A DNA stretch of 64,000 nucleotides from RYN-133 sp963785425 (GCA_963785425.1 CAWAVG010000004.1:372001-436000); one strand, 5' to 3'; counted from the stretch's first letter, positions 41,572 to 51,142 are shown. The notes: generated from the letters alone by a model not told the origin. Made by a program: numbers and translations.

Positions 41572-42224
41572 CAGTGCGTCCCCGCTCGTTGCCACGGTGT
41601 CATGGTGCGGACGATCACGAGGACGATCAGGTCGAAGATCAGCGCCAGCAACACGAACAGGATCAGTCCCACGAGCGTCGGAGTGACCGAGTTGTAGGTG
41701 TAGCCGAGCACGAACAGCTGGCCGAGCTGAGTCACACCGATGACCGATCCGACCGACACGAGGCTCACGTTCGACACCGCGGCCACCCGCAGCCCCGCGC
41801 CGATCACCGGCACCGCGAGTGGCAACTGCACCGCGAAGAAGCGCTGCCGGCCGGTGTAGCCCATCGCCGAGGCAGCGGCCAGCGTGATCGGTGACACGGC
41901 GTCAAGGCCGTCGGCGACGGTACGCACGAGCAGGGCGAGCGTGTAGAAGGTCAGCCCGACCGCGACGTTCTCCGGCGAGAGGATGCCGGTGCCGAGGATG
42001 CCCGGCAGCGCAAGGAACAGCACCAGCGACGGAATCGTGTAGAGCAACCCGGCCAGCGACGTGATCGCCGGGTAGGACCAGTGGTAGCGACTCGCCACCC
42101 AGCCGATCGGCAGGGCCAGTGCGAGCCCGACGAGCAGCGGAACGCCGGCGAGCCACACGGTGGTCCACAACCAGCTCACGATGTCGCTGCGATGCGCGGT
42201 GAAGTACGTCCAGAGCTCACTCAC
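41571..42224 (-). CDS. Osmoprotectant ABC transporter permease 1
   Basis: A 217-residue permease paralogous to the next gene. About six helices (TVWLAGVPLLVGLALALPIG and others) and an EAA loop (TLAAASAMGYTGRQRFFAVQ, followed by LPLAVPVI) are visible. The ATG at 42224 lies 8 bases inside the 3' end of the ATPase gene, and its own stop overlaps permease 2, so the three are tightly coupled. Confidence 0.92.
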   Translation of the reverse strand: MSELWTYFTAHRSDIVSWLWTTVWLAGVPLLVGLALALPIGWVASRYHWSYPAITSLAGLLYTIPSLVLFLALPGILGTGILSPENVAVGLTFYTLALLVRTVADGLDAVSPITLAAASAMGYTGRQRFFAVQLPLAVPVIGAGLRVAAVSNVSLVSVGSVIGVTQLGQLFVLGYTYNSVTPTLVGLILFVLLALIFDLIVLVIVRTMTPWQRAGTH

Positions 42225-43371
42225 GGGCGGTGCTCCGTCCGGCGGAGTTGACCGTGTCGCGGCGGATGGACGCCGCGCGCCGCTCGATGCGCTCGAGCAC
42301 TTCGCTTGCCGTGACCGTGCCGACGAAGTGGTCGTCGGAGTCGACGACCACGCCCCGCCCGCTGGGTGAGGACAGCGCGGCGTCGAGCGCCTCGCGCAAG
42401 GTGCCCGACTGCTTGGCCAGCGTGCCGCCGAGGTTGAGCAGGTCGGGGGTGATCTCGCCGTCGAGCGCCGTGCCGCTCAGGCCGCCCACCGCGAGCCAGC
42501 CCTGGGGCTGCTGATCGTCGTCGACGACCAGGGCCCAGCCGTCCTGGGCGCGGTCGCGGGCCGTGCGTACCTGCTCGCCGAGCCGCACGACGTCCTCTTC
42601 GGCCGTCGGCAGCTCGCCCGCGGCGGCGAAGCCGAGCGCCCGGTATCCGCGGTCACGCCCGACGAAGCCCGCCACGAAGGCGTCGGCGGGATGCGAGAGC
42701 AGCTCGGCCGGCTCTGCGAACTGGGCGAGCTTGCCACCCACGCGCATGACCGCCACCTTGTCGCCGAGCTTGATCGCCTCGTCGATGTCGTGGGTCACGA
42801 AGGCGATGGTCTTGCCGAGTTCGCTCTGCAGCCGCAGGAACTCGTTCTGCAGCTGCTCGCGCACCACCGGGTCGACGGCGCTGAACGGTTCGTCCATCAG
42901 CATCACCGGCGGGTCGGCGGCGAGCGCGCGGGCGACTCCGACGCGCTGCTGCTGGCCGCCCGACAGCTGGCCCGGGTAACGCCGGGCGAGGTTCTCGGGC
43001 AGCCCGACCCGCTCCAGGAGCTCCATGGCGCGGTTGCGGGCGGTGCGCTTGCTCTCACCGAGCAGCAGCGGGACGGTCGCCACGTTGTCGAGCACGGTGC
43101 GGTGCGGGAACAGCCCGGCGTGCTGGATCACGTAGCCGATGCCACGCCGCAGCTGCGCGGTGTCGATCGTCGCGGTGTCCTTGTCGTCGAGCATGATCCG
43201 GCCCGATGTGGGCTCGAGCATCCGGTTGATCATGCGCAGCGACGTCGTCTTGCCGCAGCCGGACGGACCGACGAAGACGGTGATCTTGCCGGTCGGCGCC
43301 TCGAGGGACAGCTCGTCGACCGCAAGGGTGTCGTCGCCGAAGCGCTTGGAGACGCTTTCGAAGCGGATCAT
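42217..43371 (-). CDS. Osmoprotectant ABC transporter ATPase with CBS-like tail
   Basis: A 384-residue OpuBA/ProV-type ATPase. The nucleotide-binding domain (residues 1-240) has Walker A GPSGCGKT near 36, Q-loop, the signature LSGGQQQRVGVARAL, Walker B VMLMDEPFSAVD and the switch His in VTHDIDEAI. A tail of about 140 residues resembles a CBS pair (WALVVDDDQQPQGWLAVGGL and VVVDSDDHFVGTVTASEVLE), which in OpuA-like systems senses ionic strength or c-di-AMP. The ATG at 43371 overlaps the stop of the regulator gene as ATGA. Confidence 0.94.
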   Translation of the reverse strand: MIRFESVSKRFGDDTLAVDELSLEAPTGKITVFVGPSGCGKTTSLRMINRMLEPTSGRIMLDDKDTATIDTAQLRRGIGYVIQHAGLFPHRTVLDNVATVPLLLGESKRTARNRAMELLERVGLPENLARRYPGQLSGGQQQRVGVARALAADPPVMLMDEPFSAVDPVVREQLQNEFLRLQSELGKTIAFVTHDIDEAIKLGDKVAVMRVGGKLAQFAEPAELLSHPADAFVAGFVGRDRGYRALGFAAAGELPTAEEDVVRLGEQVRTARDRAQDGWALVVDDDQQPQGWLAVGGLSGTALDGEITPDLLNLGGTLAKQSGTLREALDAALSSPSGRGVVVDSDDHFVGTVTASEVLERIERRAASIRRDTVNSAGRSTARE

Positions 43372-44147
43372 CGGGCCTCCTCGAGGGTGATGAGGGCGTC
43401 CGCGCGGGCGCCGAGGTCGGCGCCGATCCGCGCCGCCTCGGTGGCGACGATCTGCCCGTAGGCGTGCATCGTGGCGTCGTCGATGCGATAGGTCGGCCCG
43501 AGCAGGTTCAGCGCCCCGGCGATCCCACCTGCCCACCGGATCGGTGCGGCGATCGCGGTGACGTCGGGCTCGAGCCGGTCGCGCTGCGCCACGAACCCGT
43601 ACGGCGACACGTCGCCGCGCAGGGCGCCGGCGACGGCGAGGTCTTCCAGCGCGATCGCGCGGCCGACCCAGCTGGTGTGCCGGATCGCGTGCGTGCCCTC
43701 GACCATGGCCAGGTAGATGGCGGTGTCGCCGGCGCCGCGGATCACGAGATAGGCCGACTCACCGGTGCGTTCGACGATGCGCTGCAGGCTCGGACGGGCC
43801 TGGTGCACGAGCGGTTGCCGGCCGAGCGCCACGGCGCCGAGCTGGATCAGGCGGTTGCCCGGCTCGTAGCGGCCCGACGGGGTGCGGACGACGAACCCGG
43901 CCGCCTCGAGCGTGCGCAGCAGTCTCAGCGCCGTGCTCGGTGCGAGCCCGGTGTGGCGCGCGCAATCCGAGAGCGTGCTCGCGGCGTTGTCGGCGACATG
44001 GGCGAGCAGCGCCAGCGCACGCTCGACCGTCCGGGTCGAGGCGGCAACGCGGACACCGGCCAGCTCACTGTCCAAGTCGGAAATGCGAGGCTCCCGAGGA
44101 TCGAGCGGCACCGGCCGCACTGCCACGCGATGGCACCGTGTTGCCAT
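43368..44147 (-). CDS. IclR-family transcriptional regulator
   Basis: A 259-residue regulator. The winged helix-turn-helix is at about residues 40-100 (RALALLAHVADNAASTLSDC, then GLAPSTALRLLRTLEAAGFV), followed by the GAF-like IclR effector domain (ESAYLVIRGAGDTAIYLAMV to the C-terminus). It is the first gene of the osmoprotectant operon and is coupled to the ATPase by ATGA, so it probably regulates its own operon. The ATG at 44147 was chosen; the frame is open to a GTG at 44177. IclR control of compatible-solute uptake is unusual and the effector is unknown. Confidence 0.85.
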   Translation of the reverse strand: MATRCHRVAVRPVPLDPREPRISDLDSELAGVRVAASTRTVERALALLAHVADNAASTLSDCARHTGLAPSTALRLLRTLEAAGFVVRTPSGRYEPGNRLIQLGAVALGRQPLVHQARPSLQRIVERTGESAYLVIRGAGDTAIYLAMVEGTHAIRHTSWVGRAIALEDLAVAGALRGDVSPYGFVAQRDRLEPDVTAIAAPIRWAGGIAGALNLLGPTYRIDDATMHAYGQIVATEAARIGADLGARADALITLEEAR

Positions 44148-44211
44148 TGCGCGGTAACAGGTCCTCCATGCAACCACGCAGGTACGACGACGCGTCCCGA
44201 TTCCGAGTTCG

Positions 44212-44604
44212 TTACTTTTTCGTGACCGGCCCGGGCGGCGGCTCGGGATCCGCGCCGGCCCGCTGCAGGCCGGTGAGGCGCCGCACCAGTCCCGCGCCGG
44301 GCATCTCGCCGAGGACCGAGGTCAGCCGTTCCATGCGTTGCGCGAGCTGTTCGAGAGGGCCGATCAGCGCGGCGGCGGTGCGTTCGACCTGCGACACGAC
44401 GCGATCGAGCCGGGCCACCGTCTGGTTGAACCGGACCAGCGAGTCGTTGAACGATTTCATCGTCGCCGGGAGCTGGGCGACGAGCCGCGTGTTCTGCTCC
44501 ACGACGTCCTGCAGCCACCGCGCCTGCTCGTCGGCCTGCTTCATCAAGTCACCGACGACCGGGATGGATCCGACCGCGGGCGGCACGCGGGAGCTCTTCG
44601 GCAT
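44212..44604 (-). CDS. Coiled-coil hypothetical protein
   Basis: A 130-residue protein with no family I know. Residues 20-100 are an almost continuous amphipathic helix with heptad spacing (MKQADEQARWLQDVVEQNTR, VAQLPATMKSFNDSLVRFNQ, VARLDRVVSQVERTAAALIG), recalling phasin-like or MCE-associated coiled coils. A short Pro/Gly tail follows. No signal peptide or membrane span is seen. I used the ATG 44604 (MPKSSRVPPAVGSIPVVGD); ATG 44622 is in frame. It is upstream of the IclR gene, separated by 64 bases, and divergent from the Fe-S reductase. Confidence 0.65.
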   Translation of the reverse strand: MPKSSRVPPAVGSIPVVGDLMKQADEQARWLQDVVEQNTRLVAQLPATMKSFNDSLVRFNQTVARLDRVVSQVERTAAALIGPLEQLAQRMERLTSVLGEMPGAGLVRRLTGLQRAGADPEPPPGPVTKK

Positions 44605-44713
44605 GGCCGCATTGAACCGCATGTCGGGGCCGCTACGGCGCCACCGATGGCAGTTGGTGGGCAGTTGGTGACCGGCCGGCGACAGTTAGCGCGGCCACAC
44701 CAGCGGGCCGGAT

Positions 44714-44746
44714 TGGTTACCAGCCGGTAATACCGAATAGATTCGG
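44714..44746. promoter_or_regulatory. Promoter with two palindromes before the Fe-S reductase
   Basis: TTACCAGCCGGTAA (44717-44730) is palindromic apart from its centre (12 of 14 positions symmetric). CCGAAT-AG-ATTCGG (44733-44746) is a second perfect palindrome. TTGGTT (44714-44719) and TAGATT (44738-44743), 18 bases apart, could be the promoter they overlap. This looks like an operator region for one or two dimeric repressors. Confidence 0.5.
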
Positions 44747-44822
44747 CATAGTTCGTACTGCCGTTCCCGAGGTTCGCCCCGTCCGGGGTCCGCCCTGCCA
44801 GCCGCCGCTTGAGGAGATCGCG

Positions 44823-47126
44823 TTGAGCGTGAGCCCGCATCCCGTTGCCTACGGGAAGGTGTTCGACTGGGTCTACACCGCGCCCGGCGCGCTGCGGATC
44901 GTCCTTGCCGTGGTCATGCTGGTGATCACTGCCGCCGTCGCCGGGCGCCGCATCGCGTGGCTGGTCAAGCTGATCCGCTCCGGTCGCCCTGCCGAGGGAC
45001 GCACCGACATGATCGAGGAGCGCCTCAAGGACCAGGTCGTCGAGGTGTTCGGCCAGCGCCGCCTGCTGCGGTGGAGCGCACCCGGCATCGCGCACTTCTT
45101 CACGTTCTGGGGCTTCGTCATCCTCGGCGCCACGATCGTCGAGGCGATGGGCGCGCTGGTCATCAGCAAGGACTTCGCGTTCCCGGTCATCGGGCACGCG
45201 CGCTGGCTCGGCTTCCTCGAGGACTTCTTCGCCGTGGCGGTGCTCGCCGCCATCGTCTGGTTCGCGATCAACCGCGTGCGCAACGCTCCCGACCGCAAAG
45301 CGCGCAGCAGCCGGTTCTACGGCTCGCACACCGGGCCGGCCTGGGCGGTGCTCGCGATGATCGCGCTCGTCGTGATCACGCTGCTGCTCTACCGCGGCGC
45401 GCAGTACAACACCGGACACTTCCCCTGGGGCAGGTCGCACGCACCGTTCGCATCCTGGGCGGTCGCGAAGCTGCTCGGCAGCGGCGCGTACAACCAGGGC
45501 ATCGAGACGTTCTTCCTGCTCGCGCAGATGGCCGTCATCTTCGGTTTCACCATCCTGGTCGTCCACAGCAAGCACCTGCACATCGCGACTGCGCCACTGA
45601 ACGTGCTCACCAAGCGCGAGCCGGACGGGCTGCGCGAGTTGCTGCCGGTGACCGACGATGCGGGCAAGCCGATCGATTTCGCCGACGTCGAGAACCTGTC
45701 CGAGGACACCGTGTTCGGCAAGGGCAAGATCGAGGACTTCACGTGGAAGGGCTACCTCGACTTCGCGACCTGCACCGAGTGCGGCCGTTGCCAGTCGCAG
45801 TGCCCGGCGTGGAACACCGGCAAGCCGCTGTCGCCGAAGCTCGTGATCATGGACCTGCGCGACCACCTGTTCGCGAAGGCGCCGTACCTGATCGGCGGCA
45901 AGAACATGCCGACCGACCGCACGGTCGAGGGCAAGGAGGGCCACGTCCCCGAGGCCGGCTTCCCGCGCATCGAAGGGTCCGGCCCGGAACAGGCGCTGCG
46001 CCCGCTCGTCGGTGATCTGGCCAGCGGCGGCGTCATCGACCCGGACGTGCTCTGGTCGTGCACGACCTGCGGCGCGTGCGTCGAGCAGTGTCCGGTCGAC
46101 ATCGAGCACATCGACCACATCGTCGACATGCGTCGTTACCAGGTGCTGATCGAGTCGGCGTTCCCCTCCGAGGCCGGCGTCATGCTGCGCAACATCGAGA
46201 ACAAGGGCAACCCCTGGGGGATGGCCGACCGCGGACGCGACGAGTGGATGGCCGACCTCTCGTTCGAGGTACGCCGTGCCGAGGCGGGCACGAAGCTCGA
46301 TCCGGACATCGAGTACCTGTTCTGGGTCGGCTGCGCCGGCGCGCTCGAAGACCGCTCGCGCAAGGTGACGATCGCGTTCGCCGAGCTCCTGCACACGGCC
46401 GGTGTCGAGTTCGCGGTGCTCGGCTCCGGTGAGACCTGCACGGGTGATCCGGCACGCCGCCTGGGCAACGAGTTCCTGTTCCAGATGCAGGGCATGCAGA
46501 ACGTCGAGGTGTTGAACTCGCTCACGCGCGCGGCGCCGCTGAAGGTCGTCGCGACCTGCCCGCACTGCTTCAACACGCTGGCCAACGAGTACCCGCAGCT
46601 CGGCGGCCACTTCGAGGTCGTGCACCACACGCAGCTGCTCGGCAAGCTCGTCGCCGACGGCCGGCTCACGCCCGTCGAACCCGTCGACAAGAACGTGACG
46701 TACCACGATCCCTGCTACCTGGGCCGGCACAACAAGGTCTACACACCGCCGCGCGAGGTGCTCGGCGCCATCGCGGGCCTGAAGTCGCAGGAGATGCACC
46801 GGTGCAAGGACCGTGGTTTCTGCTGCGGCGCAGGCGGCGCACGGTTCTGGATGGAAGAGAAGATCGGCAAGCGCATCAACGTCGAACGCACCGACGAGGC
46901 GCTCGCCCTCGACCCGGACGTGATTTCGACGGCGTGCCCGTTCTGCATGGTGATGCTGTCCGACGCCGTCGCCGCGAAGGTCGGCGAGGGCGAGGCGCGC
47001 GAGGACGTCAAGGTGCTCGACGTCGCGCAGATCCTGCAGCAGTCGATGGGCGGTGCGCCGGCGAAGGTGACGGCGGCCGAACCGGCGTCCGGCGCGACCG
47101 AGAGCGCTGCTACCGATCCTGAGTAG
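44823..47126 (+). CDS. etfD: Membrane Fe-S oxidoreductase, EtfD/heterodisulfide-reductase-like
   Basis: A 767-residue fusion. The N-terminal part (about residues 1-250) has five or six helices like a nitrate reductase gamma / HdrE subunit. It is followed by two 4Fe-4S clusters (CTECGRCQSQCP near residue 317 and CTTCGACVEQCP near 413) and two CCG domains (CPHCFNTLANEYPQLGG; later HDPCYLGRHN and CCGAGGARFW). The mycobacterial counterpart, EtfD, passes electrons from acyl-CoA dehydrogenases via ETF to menaquinone in fatty acid oxidation. No etfAB genes are adjacent here. The TTG at 44823 follows GAGGAG with good spacing. Acidic Ala-rich C-terminus. The product is complete. Confidence 0.9.
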   Translation: MSVSPHPVAYGKVFDWVYTAPGALRIVLAVVMLVITAAVAGRRIAWLVKLIRSGRPAEGRTDMIEERLKDQVVEVFGQRRLLRWSAPGIAHFFTFWGFVILGATIVEAMGALVISKDFAFPVIGHARWLGFLEDFFAVAVLAAIVWFAINRVRNAPDRKARSSRFYGSHTGPAWAVLAMIALVVITLLLYRGAQYNTGHFPWGRSHAPFASWAVAKLLGSGAYNQGIETFFLLAQMAVIFGFTILVVHSKHLHIATAPLNVLTKREPDGLRELLPVTDDAGKPIDFADVENLSEDTVFGKGKIEDFTWKGYLDFATCTECGRCQSQCPAWNTGKPLSPKLVIMDLRDHLFAKAPYLIGGKNMPTDRTVEGKEGHVPEAGFPRIEGSGPEQALRPLVGDLASGGVIDPDVLWSCTTCGACVEQCPVDIEHIDHIVDMRRYQVLIESAFPSEAGVMLRNIENKGNPWGMADRGRDEWMADLSFEVRRAEAGTKLDPDIEYLFWVGCAGALEDRSRKVTIAFAELLHTAGVEFAVLGSGETCTGDPARRLGNEFLFQMQGMQNVEVLNSLTRAAPLKVVATCPHCFNTLANEYPQLGGHFEVVHHTQLLGKLVADGRLTPVEPVDKNVTYHDPCYLGRHNKVYTPPREVLGAIAGLKSQEMHRCKDRGFCCGAGGARFWMEEKIGKRINVERTDEALALDPDVISTACPFCMVMLSDAVAAKVGEGEAREDVKVLDVAQILQQSMGGAPAKVTAAEPASGATESAATDPE

Positions 47127-47226
47127 CCGGGTAGGACAGCGCGTAGGAACCGGGCGGTCCACGTAGCCTCGGGCCGGACGAAACGTCGAGCAGCACGTCC
47201 GAAAACCCCCGACAGGAGGACTCTGC

Positions 47227-49599
47227 GTGTCCGAGCCCGAGCGGCTGCGCCTGGGACGGCGCGGCGCGGACGATGCGGGCAGCGCAGACGGTGGCGCCTC
47301 GTTCCTCGAACGTCGCCGCAAGCGCCGCGCAGCCAAGAAGCGCCGAATCGCCGCGATGTCGCGCCGGCGCCGGATCGCGCGCCGGGTCGGGATCGTGTCG
47401 ACGTGGTTCCTCGGGGTGATCGCCTTCTTCATGGTGGCGGCGATCGTGCTGTTCTACACACTCAGCGGTGACGTGCCGCGTCCCCAGGATGTCGCGCTCC
47501 CGCAGACCGCGACGATCCTCTACGCCGACGGCAGCGTCATGGGTCGCATCGGCACCATCGACCACACCGACGTCCCCATCGCGCGGGTGCCCAAGCAGGT
47601 GCGATGGGACGTGCTGGCCGCCGAGGACCGCAACTTCTACAACGAGCCGGGGGTGTCGATCACCGGCACGCTGCGCGCTGCGTGGAACGACCTGACCGGC
47701 GGTGACACGCAGGGCGGTTCCGGCATCACCCAGCAGTACGTCAAGAACGCGTACCTGAACAGTTCGCAGACATTGAGCCGCAAGCTTCGTGAGCTCGCCA
47801 TAGCGATCAAGCTCTCGCGCGAGTACTCCAAGGACCAGATCCTCGAGTTCTATCTGAACACCGTGTACTTCGGACGTGGCGCGTACGGCATCCAGGCGGC
47901 CGCGCACGCCTACTTCCGGCGCGACGTCACCAAGCTCGACGCGGCGCAGGGCGCCGTGCTCGCCGCCCTGCTGCGCGCGCCGTCGTACTACGACCCCGCC
48001 GTCAATCCGGGCGAGGCCAAGGCGCGCTGGAAGTACGTGCTGTCCGGCATGGTCGACACCGGGCACCTGACCCAGCAGCAGGCCGACGCCATGCGCTACC
48101 CGAAGGTCGCGCCGGTGCCCAAGAACAGCGGCCTCACGATCGACGGCCCGAACGCCATCGTCGTCGCCCGCGTGATCGACGAACTCGCCGCGCACGGCAT
48201 CCCCGAGAACGAGATCTACGCCAAGGGTTTGACGATCAAGACCACGATCGACCCGAAGGCGCAGGCCGATGCGATCAGTGCGATCCACCAGACGTTCAGC
48301 GGGCTGACGAGACAACAGCGCAACATGAAGAACGCGCTGGTCGCCGTCCGGCCCAAGGACGGCGCGGTGCTCGCCTACTACGGCGGTCCGTTCGGGCGCA
48401 ACTACGCGCACAAGAAGGATCAGTACGACTACGCCGGGCTCGGGTCGGCGGCTCCCGGGTCGTCGTTCAAGCCGTACACGCTCGCGACGGCGCTCACCCA
48501 GACCGTCGACAAGAAGTCGCACGGCACGCCGATCACGATCAGTTCGGTCGTCGACGGCAGCTACTGCGTGACGATCGAGGGCACCAAGATCTGCAACGAT
48601 CCGAGCGACCGGTCGTACAGCAGTTCCCACATCAAGGTCTCCGACGCGATGAAGTACTCGCTGAACACGACCTTCGACCAGATGGCGCAACAGGTCGGGC
48701 CCGCGAACGTCGCCGACACCGCGCACGCCGCCGGCGTATCGAAGACGATCAACGGCAAGCCGTCGCTGCAGAACGCGGACGGCAGGACGAGCTTCGGCAT
48801 CGGCATCGGCGACTACCCGGTGCACCCGATCGACCAGGCCGTCGGGTTCGCGACCTTCGCCGCCAAGGGTCAGGCCCACACTCCGTACTTCGTGCAGTCG
48901 GCGAGAGCTTCCGACGGCGAGGTCGTCTACCAGCACAAGGACTCGGGCAGCCAGGCGATCGACACCAAGGTCGCCAACGACGTGACCCTGTCCCTCGAGC
49001 CGATCGCCCAGTGGTCGGGCGTCCCGCTCGCGGGCGGGCGGCCGTCGGCGGCGAAGACCGGGACCGAGGGCATCCAGGTCGGCAAGCACGCGGGCGGCAA
49101 CAGCGACGCCTGGATGGTCGGTTTCACACCGCAGGTCTCGACCGCGGTGTGGGTGGGCAGCGGCAACTCGACCTCGCCCATCGTCAACTCCTACGGCGCG
49201 CCCGAGTACGGCCGCGATCTGCCCGGCAGGGCGTGGCAGCTGTTCATGGACAAGTGGCTCGCGGGCAGGCCCGCGCTGCCGCTGCCGACCAAGCAGCTGA
49301 TCGGCGCCCCGGAGCCGACGCACACGCCCGCCCCGACGTCGACCTCGGCGCCTCCGCCCTCCTCCGATGCCCCGTCGACGCCGTCGACGAGCGCGTCGAC
49401 CTCGAGTGCGCCGCCCACGACGTCCGCGCCGCCGACGACCCGGCCGCCGACGACCAAACCGAAGCCGAGCCCGTCGTGTACGCCGGGGATCATCCTGCCC
49501 AACTGCCCTTCGCCCTCGCCGTCGTCGCCCTCGCGTTCGTCGACCTCCTCGACCGCGGCTGCCGGTGGCGCCGCCGCATCGACCAGCAACGCCGGCTGA
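47227..49599 (+). CDS. ponA: Bifunctional penicillin-binding protein 1A (class A)
   Basis: Glycosyltransferase plus transpeptidase that builds peptidoglycan. The 790 residues show a basic cytosolic tail, a transmembrane anchor (VSTWFLGVIAFFMVAAIVLF, about residues 58-77), the glycosyltransferase domain with EDRNFYNEPG near residue 131 and GGSGITQQYVKN, and the transpeptidase with SSFK (412-415), SLN (478-480) and KTG (610-612). A 100-residue Pro/Ser/Thr-rich extracellular tail ends the protein. It starts at a GTG at 47227 with AGGAGGA upstream. The next genes follow mycobacterial ponA1 order, so this is the PonA1 counterpart. Confidence 0.95.
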   Translation: MSEPERLRLGRRGADDAGSADGGASFLERRRKRRAAKKRRIAAMSRRRRIARRVGIVSTWFLGVIAFFMVAAIVLFYTLSGDVPRPQDVALPQTATILYADGSVMGRIGTIDHTDVPIARVPKQVRWDVLAAEDRNFYNEPGVSITGTLRAAWNDLTGGDTQGGSGITQQYVKNAYLNSSQTLSRKLRELAIAIKLSREYSKDQILEFYLNTVYFGRGAYGIQAAAHAYFRRDVTKLDAAQGAVLAALLRAPSYYDPAVNPGEAKARWKYVLSGMVDTGHLTQQQADAMRYPKVAPVPKNSGLTIDGPNAIVVARVIDELAAHGIPENEIYAKGLTIKTTIDPKAQADAISAIHQTFSGLTRQQRNMKNALVAVRPKDGAVLAYYGGPFGRNYAHKKDQYDYAGLGSAAPGSSFKPYTLATALTQTVDKKSHGTPITISSVVDGSYCVTIEGTKICNDPSDRSYSSSHIKVSDAMKYSLNTTFDQMAQQVGPANVADTAHAAGVSKTINGKPSLQNADGRTSFGIGIGDYPVHPIDQAVGFATFAAKGQAHTPYFVQSARASDGEVVYQHKDSGSQAIDTKVANDVTLSLEPIAQWSGVPLAGGRPSAAKTGTEGIQVGKHAGGNSDAWMVGFTPQVSTAVWVGSGNSTSPIVNSYGAPEYGRDLPGRAWQLFMDKWLAGRPALPLPTKQLIGAPEPTHTPAPTSTSAPPPSSDAPSTPSTSASTSSAPPTTSAPPTTRPPTTKPKPSPSCTPGIILPNCPSPSPSSPSRSSTSSTAAAGGAAASTSNAG

Positions 49600-49629
49600 C
49601 CCCGCCGAGCGGCGTGCCAGGATGAGCGC

Positions 49630-51060
49630 GTGACGATCGAGGCCCCGAGTCACCGCGACCCGACCGTCGCGCACGCCGCAGGGATCGTCGGTGGCCCGTG
49701 GGGACGCCGCGCCGGCATCCGCAGCACCGCCTGGTGGACGCCGCTGCGCGTGCTGCTCGCCGCCACGATCGTCACCCTGCTGCTGGGGTTCCTGCAGAAG
49801 TCGCCGTGCGCGAACGGCGACTGGACGGGATCCAAGCAGTACACCCACATGTGCTACTCCGACGTCATCCCGTTGTGGTCGGACGAGCGGCTCGACGTCG
49901 GGGCCGTGCCCTACCGCGACACGGCCGTCGAGTACCCCGTCCTGACCGGCGGATTCATGTGGCTGACCGCCGAGTTCACGCGCGGGTTGCACGCGCTGGA
50001 GAACGACTGGACCGAAGTCGTGCTCTTCGGCGTCCTGACCAGCCTGCTGCTGGCCATGTGTGGGCTGGTCGTCACCGCGGCCACCGCGTTGACCGGGCGG
50101 GGTCGTCCGTACGACGCCGCCCTGTTCGCCCTGTCACCGCTGCTCGTGTTCCATGCGTTCTCGAACTGGGACCTGCTGGCGATGGCGCTGGCCAGTGCGG
50201 CGCTGTGGGCGTGGTCGCGGGATCGTCCGGTGGCCGCGGGTGTCTTCATCGGCCTCGGTACCGCGGCGAAGCTGTATCCGGTGTTCCTGCTCGTCCCGCT
50301 GTTCGTGCTCGCCGTCCGCACCCGCCGGTACGCGCCCGCGGTGTGGGCCGGGGTCGCGACTGCCGTGGCCTGGTTGACAGTGAACCTGCCGGTCGCGATG
50401 GCCTATCACGACGGCTGGTGGGCCTTCTACAAGTTCAGCACCGACCGGCCCGCCGAGCGCAGCTCAGCCTGGGCGGTGCTCAAGACCCTGGCCGACAGCG
50501 GGTCCAATCCGTCGGACTCGGTGTACTGGGTGCCGCCGGGCGCGGCCGTCGCGCTGGCCGTGGTCGCGGGAGTCCTCGTCGTCATGTGGATCGGGTTCAG
50601 CGCCCCGCGCAAGCCCCGGTTGGCGCAGCTGGCCTTCCTCGCCGTGCTCGCGTTCCTGCTCACTACGAAGGTGTGGAGCCCGCAGTACTCGCTGTGGCTG
50701 GTGCCGCTGCTCGCGCTGGCGCGCCCGCGGTGGCGGCTGGCGCTGGTGTGGCAGTTCGTCGAGGTCGCGCTGTGGTTCGTGACGCTGACGCTGCTGCTGG
50801 GCCTCGACCCGGACCAGTCGGCGCACGGCATCGGCTACGGGTGGCTGATGCTCGTGATCGGCATCCGGGACGGGTTGCTGCTCGCTCTCGCCGCCCTGAT
50901 CGTGCGTGACATCTGGCGTCCGGAGCTCGATGTCGTACGCGCGGGCGGTGTCGACGACCCCGGCGGCGGCGTGTTCGACCAGGCCCGGGATTACTTCGCC
51001 CGAGGTGGGCATAACGAGGAACAAGCCCGCACACCGAGTAGCGGGTTTACGCACCAGTAA
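49630..51060 (+). CDS. GT87-type polyprenol-sugar glycosyltransferase-like membrane protein
   Basis: A 476-residue polytopic protein of the DUF2029/GT87 group, to which the mycobacterial mannosyltransferase PimE belongs. About ten helices are visible; a loop after helix 1 carries VEYPVLTGGFMW, with the acidic pair typical of GT-C catalysis (YRDTAVEYP) and FSNWDLLAMALASAALWAWS further on. A homologue (Rv0051) occupies the same place after ponA1 in mycobacteria. It probably adds a sugar to an envelope lipid, substrate unknown. The GTG at 49630 lies 30 bases after the ponA stop. Confidence 0.85.
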   Translation: MTIEAPSHRDPTVAHAAGIVGGPWGRRAGIRSTAWWTPLRVLLAATIVTLLLGFLQKSPCANGDWTGSKQYTHMCYSDVIPLWSDERLDVGAVPYRDTAVEYPVLTGGFMWLTAEFTRGLHALENDWTEVVLFGVLTSLLLAMCGLVVTAATALTGRGRPYDAALFALSPLLVFHAFSNWDLLAMALASAALWAWSRDRPVAAGVFIGLGTAAKLYPVFLLVPLFVLAVRTRRYAPAVWAGVATAVAWLTVNLPVAMAYHDGWWAFYKFSTDRPAERSSAWAVLKTLADSGSNPSDSVYWVPPGAAVALAVVAGVLVVMWIGFSAPRKPRLAQLAFLAVLAFLLTTKVWSPQYSLWLVPLLALARPRWRLALVWQFVEVALWFVTLTLLLGLDPDQSAHGIGYGWLMLVIGIRDGLLLALAALIVRDIWRPELDVVRAGGVDDPGGGVFDQARDYFARGGHNEEQARTPSSGFTHQ

Positions 51061-51142
51061 CTTAAACTGAACAGTCTCGTTGAACCGGGTACGAGCCTGA
51101 GCTCGCTGCCCGAACCGCCGGATCGGTTGTGGAGTGACACCT

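Noticed and set aside
44544..47432. A 962-codon frame on the minus strand
   Set aside because: It lies antisense to the Fe-S reductase gene, with composition (Arg/Val/Asp-rich, no domain) typical of shadow frames.
47110..49992. A 960-codon frame on the minus strand
   Set aside because: Antisense to ponA, which has all penicillin-binding motifs; the frame shows only low-complexity Arg/Gly runs.
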